Below, one piece after another: positions 5,596 through 10,504 of a stretch of DNA of 10,504 nucleotides (within the stretch, counting starts at the first letter, position 1; every line of letters starts with the position of its first letter). The stretch is from an uncultured Oscillospiraceae bacterium (GTDB lineage Bacteria > Bacillota > Clostridia > Oscillospirales > Oscillospiraceae). The position numbers were made by a program, and so were the translations under genes. The notes under the pieces are model-generated. The model was given only the letters and a program-made list of their open reading frames with translations, searched no databases and was not told the origin of the DNA. The stretch covers positions 1 to 10,504 of the forward strand of contig CAAETL010000010.1 in NCBI GenBank assembly GCA_900758955.1. Reading direction: 5' to 3'.

Positions 5596-6310
5596 AGTTT
5601 CCAACTTGTATAAGAATTTCCACAACCTTGAGGTCCTCAAGGGGATCAACATGACGGTACAGGAAGGGGAAGTTGTCTGTGTCATCGGCCCCTCCGGCGG
5701 CGGTAAATCCACGTTTCTCCGGTGCCTAAACCAGCTGGAGACGGTCACCAGCGGTGAAATTGTGGTGGACGACTATTTGCTCACTGACAAGAAAGTGGAC
5801 ATTAACCGGGTTCGGCAAAATATTGGCATGGTGTTTCAAAGCTTTAACCTCTTTTCTCATCTTACCGTGAAAAAAAACATCATGTTGGCCCCCGTGGACT
5901 TGAAAAAAATGAAGCCCGCCCAGGCGGAGGCCAAGGCAATGGAGCTGCTGACCCGGGTAGGCCTGGCGGAAAAAGCGGATAACTACCCCCATCAGCTGTC
6001 GGGCGGCCAGCAGCAGCGGGTGGCCATTGCCCGTGCCTTGGCCATGCAGCCCGATGTGATGCTCTTCGACGAACCCACCTCCGCCCTGGACCCTGAGATG
6101 GTGGGAGAAGTGTTGGCGGTCATGAAGGAATTGGCCGCGGAGGGAATGACCATGGTGGTGGTGACCCACGAGATGGGCTTTGCCCGTGACGTGGCCGACC
6201 GGGTGATTCTCATGGCCGACGGAATGATTGTGGAGGAGGCCCCGCCGCAGGAGCTCTTCAACAATCCCAGAGAACCCCGCACCCAGGAGTTTCTCCGCTG
6301 CGTGCTCTGA
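5579..6310 (+). CDS. Amino-acid ABC transporter, ATP-binding protein
   Basis: This 243-residue cytoplasmic ATPase (GlnQ/HisP/ArtM type) powers the importer. All motifs are intact: Walker [10 protein letters not shown] (37-45), Q-loop Q87, signature LSGGQ (140-144), Walker B MLFDEP (161-166), D-loop SALD (168-171) and switch histidine H197. The length fits a single ATPase domain with no regulatory C-terminal extension. The start ATG overlaps the permease's last 17 bases, with GAGAGGAAG as RBS inside the permease gene, so the two are translationally coupled. It would pair with the permease as a dimer. A terminator follows. Whether the substrate is glutamine, arginine, cystine or another amino acid cannot be read from this subunit. 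Confidence 0.96.
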   Translation: MKEKIKVSNLYKNFHNLEVLKGINMTVQEGEVVCVIGPSGGGKSTFLRCLNQLETVTSGEIVVDDYLLTDKKVDINRVRQNIGMVFQSFNLFSHLTVKKNIMLAPVDLKKMKPAQAEAKAMELLTRVGLAEKADNYPHQLSGGQQQRVAIARALAMQPDVMLFDEPTSALDPEMVGEVLAVMKELAAEGMTMVVVTHEMGFARDVADRVILMADGMIVEEAPPQELFNNPREPRTQEFLRCVL

Positions 6311-6341
6311 GTCCTATAGTATAAGTTTTTGTCTTCAGCCG

Positions 6342-6373
6342 TGCCCGGAAAGCGTTGCCTTCCGGGCATTTTT
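6342..6373 (+). terminator. Terminator of the amino-acid ABC operon
   Basis: TGCCCGGAA (6342-6350) pairs perfectly with TTCCGGGCA (6360-6368) around a 9-base loop, followed by TTTTT (6369-6373). It begins 31 bases after the ATPase stop codon and separates this unit from the peptide-type transporter. Confidence 0.92.
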
Positions 6374-6483
6374 GTCGGAAAAAGTTCCGTTACGAAAAAA
6401 ACAAGAGAAACGGCAGTTCTGAGACGAATTTTGACGAGACACACAAGATTGTCCTTTACAGGTGGATTTCTGTTGCGGTGTCG

Positions 6484-6512
6484 TTGACTTTTTCTCTTTA
6501 CTGTAGTAATAT
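6484..6512 (+). promoter_or_regulatory. Promoter of the peptide-type ABC operon
   Basis: TTGACT (6484-6489, 5/6) and TAATAT (6507-6512, 4/6) are spaced by 17 bases. Transcription would start near 6519. Upstream, 6374-6483 holds no gene; GACAC and GTGTC there form a distant inverted repeat, and CGGAA/TTCCG a small hairpin at 6376-6389, neither clearly functional. The promoter leaves a leader of about 214 nt before the binding-protein ATG. Confidence 0.6.
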
Positions 6513-6518
6513 ACAGAA

Positions 6519-6732
6519 CATAAAAGCTTGTCAGTGTTAGCATAAAATCAGTCTGGAAATTGCATGAGCGAAGGTGCTGATCTGGGGATTGGTGCCTTCT
6601 TCTTGCATAGGCCCGGGGGATGGGCTGTGGCGATAAACTGGCGTGTCCCTGGGCGCATTGCTCCCGCCAGAACGCCTAGCGCAGGCATCGTACCGCGCAG
6701 GGCGAGTAATAGAAAGAAAAGGAGAGAAAAAC
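6519..6732 (+). promoter_or_regulatory. Structured leader of the peptide-type ABC operon
   Basis: This ~214-nt untranslated region has a GC-rich, pairing-rich middle, unlike the AT-rich spacers elsewhere. Pairings seen by eye: TGCA (6561-6564)/TGCA (6604-6607) enclosing AAGGTGC (6571-6577)/GTGCCTT (6592-6598); TAGGC (6608-6612)/GCCTA (6674-6678) enclosing CTGGCG (6638-6643)/CGCCAG (6665-6670). The RBS GGAG (6721-6724) lies in a purine-rich, unpaired tail. The layout resembles a regulatory RNA, but I recognise no known riboswitch consensus and see no terminator before the gene. An in-frame upstream start at 6643 exists but would put a long polar stretch before the signal peptide, so I treat this as non-coding. 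Confidence 0.4.
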
Positions 6733-8373
6733 ATGAAAAAAAGCCTGATAAAGCGTGGCTTGGCAGCCGCGATGGCGGCGCTGATGCTGGGCCTGGCCGG
6801 CTGCGGCGGCGGAGGAACCCAGGGTACGCCCCAAAACAACGAGTCCGGAGAGAAGATTATTCGCCTGACCTCCGCCTTTGGCGATGCGTTTGACCCGGCG
6901 ATTGCCACAGACAGCTCCTCCTGCTCCGTGGTGGTGAACCTCTATGACTCTCTGGTGTATCCCGATTTAGACGGAACCATTTTAAAGGGCGTGGCACAGG
7001 ATTATACCATCAGCGATGACGGCCTGACCTACACCTTTCAACTGAAGGACGGGGTCCTTTTCCATGACGGCTCTGCCATGACCGCCCAGGATGTGGTGTT
7101 CAGTCACCAGCGGCTGCTCACAATGGGACAGGGATACGCCTATCTGTTCCAGCGCTACGTGGATCGAGTGGAGGCCCCCGACGACGCTACAGTGGTTTTC
7201 ACGCTCAAGACCCCCTTCGCCCCCTTCCTGAGCATGTTATGCCGGCTGTATATCGTCAATGAAGACGTGATTATGAAAAACTTGGCCGATGGCAGCTATG
7301 GAGAGTTCGGCGACTACGGAACCCAGTATCTCACCACGGCCGATGCCGGCAGCGGCGCCTACGTATGTTCCAACTACATGGTCAATGAACGCATTGTCAT
7401 GAAAAAATTCGCCGAGTATCACGGGGAATTTGCGGAAAACGCGCCCGAAACCGTGGAGATGATTAACGGCACTGAGGCCGCCACCGTGCGTACCATGATG
7501 GCAAACGGCGAATTGGAGATCAGCGATCAGTGGCAGACCTACGAATCCTATCAGGCCTTGGGAAAGCTGGACGGAATTCGCCTGGAAGGGTATGGCGCAG
7601 GCCAGATTCTGTACCTCATGATGAACACCAAAACCGCGCCCCTGGACGATGTGCATGTGCGTCGGGCGCTGGCCTATATGATCGACTATGACCAGGTTGT
7701 CAAGACCCTGTTCCCCGGCTACTTAGACGTCAACAACTATGTGGGCGATTCCCTCCTGGGCTCGGAGATCACCACCACAAAATATTCCTATAACTTGGAC
7801 AAGGCACGGGAGGAGCTGGAAGCCTCCGCCTATGCCGACGATTTGAAGAGCGGCAAAATGACCATCAAGGTCTCCTGGGTCTCCGAGGTGCCCGACGAGG
7901 AGAAGCTGGCCCTGCTGCTCCAGTCCTCCGCCGACCAACTGGGGATTAAGGTGGAGATCAACAAAGTGGCCTGGGCCAACCAAGTTCAGAACACCGCCGC
8001 TGTGGAGAGCACGCCCAACGCCAGCGTCTGTTTCATGTCCCCGGACTACAACGAGGCGGGCTCCATGCTCTTCCAGCGCCTGCATAGCGACACCGCCGGC
8101 ACCTGGCAGCAGACGGAATGGCTCCAAAACACAGACCTGGACAATCAGATTACAGAGGCGCTGTCCACCATGGACGAGACCGCCCGATTCAGTATGTACG
8201 CCCAGCTCCAGGACGAGGCCCTGGACCAGGTTTACGGCATTGCGGTAGCCGAGCAGGGTGAACTGCGGGCCTATGCCGACTACATCTATTTCCCCGCCGT
8301 GGAACGGGGCGTTGCCAGCACTACCCTGGGCTACAACTTCCTGTTTAAAGATTTTCAGGTGCTGGATCACTGA
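6733..8373 (+). CDS. Peptide/nickel-type ABC transporter, substrate-binding lipoprotein
   Basis: This is the extracellular receptor of a Dpp/Opp-type importer (SBP family 5), 546 residues, the usual size. The start at 6733 is supported by AAAAGGAGAG 8 bases upstream and by the signal peptide MKKSLIKRG, a hydrophobic core and the lipobox LAGC with cysteine 24, followed by a short glycine-rich linker. The family signature lies at 96-124: DGLTYTFQLKDGVLFHDG, then TAQDVVFS. A second family mark, VHVRRALAYMIDYDQV, lies in the C-terminal half and is typical of this fold. Substrates of the family include oligopeptides, dipeptides, nickel chelates and some sugars; nothing here decides. It heads an operon with two permeases and at least one ATPase. 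Confidence 0.95.
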   Translation: MKKSLIKRGLAAAMAALMLGLAGCGGGGTQGTPQNNESGEKIIRLTSAFGDAFDPAIATDSSSCSVVVNLYDSLVYPDLDGTILKGVAQDYTISDDGLTYTFQLKDGVLFHDGSAMTAQDVVFSHQRLLTMGQGYAYLFQRYVDRVEAPDDATVVFTLKTPFAPFLSMLCRLYIVNEDVIMKNLADGSYGEFGDYGTQYLTTADAGSGAYVCSNYMVNERIVMKKFAEYHGEFAENAPETVEMINGTEAATVRTMMANGELEISDQWQTYESYQALGKLDGIRLEGYGAGQILYLMMNTKTAPLDDVHVRRALAYMIDYDQVVKTLFPGYLDVNNYVGDSLLGSEITTTKYSYNLDKAREELEASAYADDLKSGKMTIKVSWVSEVPDEEKLALLLQSSADQLGIKVEINKVAWANQVQNTAAVESTPNASVCFMSPDYNEAGSMLFQRLHSDTAGTWQQTEWLQNTDLDNQITEALSTMDETARFSMYAQLQDEALDQVYGIAVAEQGELRAYADYIYFPAVERGVASTTLGYNFLFKDFQVLDH

Positions 8374-8389
8374 GTTTCCGCATCTATCC

Positions 8390-8420
8390 AGAACCGTCCG
8401 GGGTGACCTCGGACGGTTCT
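8390..8420 (+). repeat. Perfect intercistronic hairpin
   Basis: AGAACCGTCCG (8390-8400) pairs perfectly over 11 bases with CGGACGGTTCT (8410-8420) around a 9-base loop, 16 bases after the binding-protein stop. No T-run follows, so it is not a standard terminator. Such hairpins often block 3' decay and raise the amount of the upstream message, fitting a need for excess binding protein. It ends 20 bases before the next gene's RBS. Confidence 0.8.
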
Positions 8421-8454
8421 GTCACAACCTACTCCAAAAAGGGAGGATGCCACA

Positions 8455-9477
8455 ATGAATTTTAAACGCTATCTCCTGCATCGACTGGTTTTGGCGGTGG
8501 TGGTGATGTTTGGCCTTTCCATCGTCATTTTTGCCATCTCCCACATCATGCCTGGCGATGTGGCTACCATGGCCCTGGGTTCCACCGCCACGGAGGAGGC
8601 CAAAGAAAACTATCGTATTGCCAACCATCTCTATGACTCCCTGCCCCAGCAGTATCTCTACTGGATGGGCGGGGTGCTCCATGGGGATTTCGGCACCTCC
8701 ACCTCCACGAACCGGCCGGTGGTCACCGACGTGGCACAGTTTCTTCCCGCCACTTTGGAATTGGTGTTGATTGCCGCCATTATGCTGGTGGGACTCTCCA
8801 TTCTGCTTGGCGTGCTTGCCGCCAAATTTCGGGATACCTTCGTGGACGGACTGGTGCGGGTGCTCTCCTACATTGGCGTGGCTATGCCGGGCTTTGTCAT
8901 CGCCACCCTTTTGGTGCTCCTCTTTGGCCACGCCCTGAAAATCATTCCCGTACTGGGCCGGCTCAGCCACGGCCTGGTTCCTCCCAACACCATCACGGGC
9001 TTTTATACCATCGACGCCCTGCTGGCGGGCAACCTGACAGTGTTCTGGGACGCCTTCCTCCACCTGCTGGTGCCCGCCTTCGCCTTGGCCCTGGGAGGTC
9101 TGTGCCAAGAGGCCCGCATTGTGCGTAACGCCATGGTGGAAAATGCGGGGAAAGATTATCTCTCCGCCATGCGGGGCTATGGCGTCCCTGAGGGGAAAAT
9201 TTTGCGCAGATACCAGTTGAAGCCGTCTATGATTCCCGCCGTCTCCTGTATGGGCATGGATATCGCCTCTCTGATGGGGAACGCATTTCTGATTGAGACC
9301 ATCTTTAACTGGCCGGGGATCTCCCGCTATGGCCTTTCCAGCATGCTCAGTAAGGACTTAAACGCCATTGCCGCGGTACTGCTGGTATTCGGGGCCATCT
9401 TTGTGGTGGTGAACATTGTGGTGGACCTAATTGTAGCCGGCCTGGATCCTAGAATACGGTTGGGAGGAGCGAAGTAA
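8455..9477 (+). CDS. Peptide/nickel-type ABC transporter, permease DppB/OppB family
   Basis: This 340-residue protein is the first of two different permeases forming the membrane channel. The start has GGGAGG 8 bases upstream. The protein begins with the family's typical basic-then-hydrophobic helix (residues 4-30) ending in MPGD (32-35). It has GDFGTS at 77-82, further hydrophobic segments near 100-122, 134-157, 200-215 and 305-328, the ATPase contact loop DYLSAMRGYGVPEGKI at 234-249, NWPGISRYG (285-293), and the family's usual C-terminal DPRIRLG (331-337). All of this is standard for the family and full length. Its stop codon TAA shares its last base with the next gene's ATG, so translation is coupled. 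Confidence 0.96.
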   Translation: MNFKRYLLHRLVLAVVVMFGLSIVIFAISHIMPGDVATMALGSTATEEAKENYRIANHLYDSLPQQYLYWMGGVLHGDFGTSTSTNRPVVTDVAQFLPATLELVLIAAIMLVGLSILLGVLAAKFRDTFVDGLVRVLSYIGVAMPGFVIATLLVLLFGHALKIIPVLGRLSHGLVPPNTITGFYTIDALLAGNLTVFWDAFLHLLVPAFALALGGLCQEARIVRNAMVENAGKDYLSAMRGYGVPEGKILRRYQLKPSMIPAVSCMGMDIASLMGNAFLIETIFNWPGISRYGLSSMLSKDLNAIAAVLLVFGAIFVVVNIVVDLIVAGLDPRIRLGGAK

Positions 9478-10439
9478 TGGCGATCAGCGCAAGAAAACGC
9501 GAAAACGAACGCAAACGGGCCCTGGCTTTTGAGGCCCGCCGACCGGAGAGCCGGGCTGTCACCAGCATCCGGGAGATGCGCAAGGACAACCTGAAAAAAG
9601 CTTGGCACCGGTTTTCCCGCAATAAAATGAGCGTAGTGGGGCTGGTGATCGTAGCGCTTGTGATCTTGGCCGCCGTTTTGGCCCCCTACATCACCCCCTA
9701 TCCCGCGCATGCCGGGCCCTATACCGATTACGCCAACGCCTTAGCCCCTCCGGGGGGGCAGTTTCTCCTGGGCTCCGACAACGCGGGGCGGGATATCCTC
9801 ACCCGAATTGTCTTCGCCTTTCAGGGAGCGCTGAAAATGGCCATTTTGGTGCTGCTCATCGCCGTACCAGTGGGCACCTGCCTGGGACTGCTGGCCGGTT
9901 TTATGAACGGCAGCTGGGTGGACACCCTGATTATGCGGGTGGCGGATATCTTCCTGTCCGTGCCAGCCCTGCTTCTGGCGTTGGCCGTGGCCTCCATCCT
10001 GGAGCCCAACCTGACAAACGCCATGCTGGCCATCACCGTGATGTGGTGGCCCTGGTATACCCGCCTCGTATACGGCGTGGCCACCTCTTGTAAAAACGAG
10101 TACTATGTGGTGAACGCCCAGCTCACCGGGGCCGGCAAGGCCCATATTATCTTCAAAGAAATTCTGCCCAACTGCCTGTCGCCCATTTTGACGAAAATGT
10201 CGTTGGATGTGGGTTGGGTTATCCTGATGGGCGCTACCTTGAGCTATGTGGGCCTGGGGGAACAGCCGCCCGTTCCCTCCCTGGGGCAGATGGTCTCCGA
10301 CGGCGCCCGGTATATGCCGGACAAGTGGTGGCTGACCATCTTCCCCTGCCTTGCCATCATTCTAATTATTATGGGCTTTAACTTCATGGGCGACGGCATC
10401 GGCGATATGCTCTCCAAGGGGGACAGCAAATATGAGTAA
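9477..10439 (+). CDS. Peptide/nickel-type ABC transporter, permease DppC/OppC family
   Basis: This 320-residue protein is the second channel subunit. It starts in a TAATG overlap with the DppB-like gene, with GGGAGGAG at 9462-9469 as RBS. Residues 1-50 are a long, strongly basic cytoplasmic tail (SARKRENERKRALAFEARR), somewhat longer than in many relatives. A transmembrane helix follows at ~52-74, then the family motif FLLGSDNAGRDILTR (96-110), further helices, and the ATPase contact loop around 208-235 (EYYVVNAQLTGAGKAHIIF, then EILPN). TLSYVGLG and GFNFMGDGIGD near the end are family marks. The sequence is complete. Its last 8 bases overlap the start of the next gene. Confidence 0.96.
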   Translation: MAISARKRENERKRALAFEARRPESRAVTSIREMRKDNLKKAWHRFSRNKMSVVGLVIVALVILAAVLAPYITPYPAHAGPYTDYANALAPPGGQFLLGSDNAGRDILTRIVFAFQGALKMAILVLLIAVPVGTCLGLLAGFMNGSWVDTLIMRVADIFLSVPALLLALAVASILEPNLTNAMLAITVMWWPWYTRLVYGVATSCKNEYYVVNAQLTGAGKAHIIFKEILPNCLSPILTKMSLDVGWVILMGATLSYVGLGEQPPVPSLGQMVSDGARYMPDKWWLTIFPCLAIILIIMGFNFMGDGIGDMLSKGDSKYE

Positions 10440-10504
10440 AGAAACCATCCTGGAGATCAAGAACCTCAAGCTTTGGTTTAAAGTCTACCAGGGATATACG
10501 AAAG
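10432..10504 (+). CDS. Peptide/nickel-type ABC transporter ATP-binding protein, 5' end only
   Basis: Only the first 24 codons are present; the gene runs off the right edge. The ATG at 10432 lies within the end of the DppC-like gene (8-base overlap), and AAGGGGG upstream serves as RBS. Translation begins MSKETILEIKNLKLWF, matching the start of DppD/OppD ATPases (a strand ending in LxIKNL, then a beta strand before Walker A). No nucleotide-binding motif is inside the window. Position in the operon, after both permeases, supports the assignment. A second ATPase (DppF type) is expected to follow. Confidence 0.85.
   Translation, partial: MSKETILEIKNLKLWFKVYQGYTK

Noticed and set aside
6571..6600. 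TPP riboswitch fragment in the second leader
   Set aside because: TGATCTGG and an upstream CTGAGA near 6419 recall the TPP riboswitch, but spacing and the rest of the conserved core are absent, and the CTGAGA lies upstream of the promoter.
6643..6732. N-terminal extension of the peptide-binding protein
   Set aside because: The upstream in-frame ATG would add 30 residues before a normal lipoprotein signal peptide, and it has no RBS, unlike the ATG at 6733.
8422..9108. 228-codon reading frame on the minus strand
   Set aside because: It overlaps the DppB-like gene, is rich in H, Q and G with no family features, and has no operon context.
1..10504. CRISPR array, defence island or biosynthetic cluster
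   Set aside because: No spaced repeat array, nuclease-helicase, toxin-antitoxin or biosynthetic genes are present; the protein genes are common families.

Overview
The window looks like a chromosomal segment from a Gram-positive gut-type member of the Clostridia, most like the Oscillospirales (Ruminococcaceae/Oscillospiraceae). This is inferred from an RNase J gene, strong AGGAGG-type ribosome binding sites, lipoprotein-type solute-binding proteins, moderately GC-rich genes with AT-rich spacers, and the style of the integrase. No marker gene fixes the genus.

Layout. Positions 1-223 are a mostly AT-rich spacer whose first ~80 bases may be the edge of a gene. A tyrosine site-specific integrase (224-1603, minus strand) follows. 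It has its own promoter and strong RBS and is bracketed by a near-identical 19-bp direct repeat (172-190 and 1712-1730, 18/19 matching). Its core-binding region appears to carry an inserted Cro/XRE-like helix-turn-helix. No excisionase, relaxase, phage or cargo gene lies beside it. From ~1815 to 2118 there is an extended -10 promoter and a long, hairpin-rich leader, then a full-length RNase J gene (2119-3777) and a terminator.

Positions 3862-6373 hold a complete polar amino-acid ABC importer: binding lipoprotein (3936-4763), permease (4918-5595) and ATPase (5579-6310). It starts from a consensus TTGACA-17-TATAAT promoter. A perfect 16-bp-stem terminator sits between the binding protein and the permease, and a terminator closes the unit. 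Partial read-through at the internal terminator would give many binding-protein molecules per membrane complex.

Positions 6484-10504 hold a second importer of the peptide/nickel (Dpp/Opp) type: promoter, a ~214-nt structured leader, binding lipoprotein (6733-8373), a perfect intercistronic hairpin, DppB-like permease (8455-9477), DppC-like permease (9477-10439) and the first codons of a DppD-like ATPase (10432 onward) cut by the window end. Stop and start codons overlap throughout, so this is one operon continuing beyond the window.

Most protein genes are ordinary housekeeping or transport families. The parts that deserve a second look are the stand-alone integrase with its extra DNA-binding domain, repeats and palindromic leader; the RNase J leader, which can fold over its own ribosome binding site; and the uncharacterised leader of the peptide-transporter operon.
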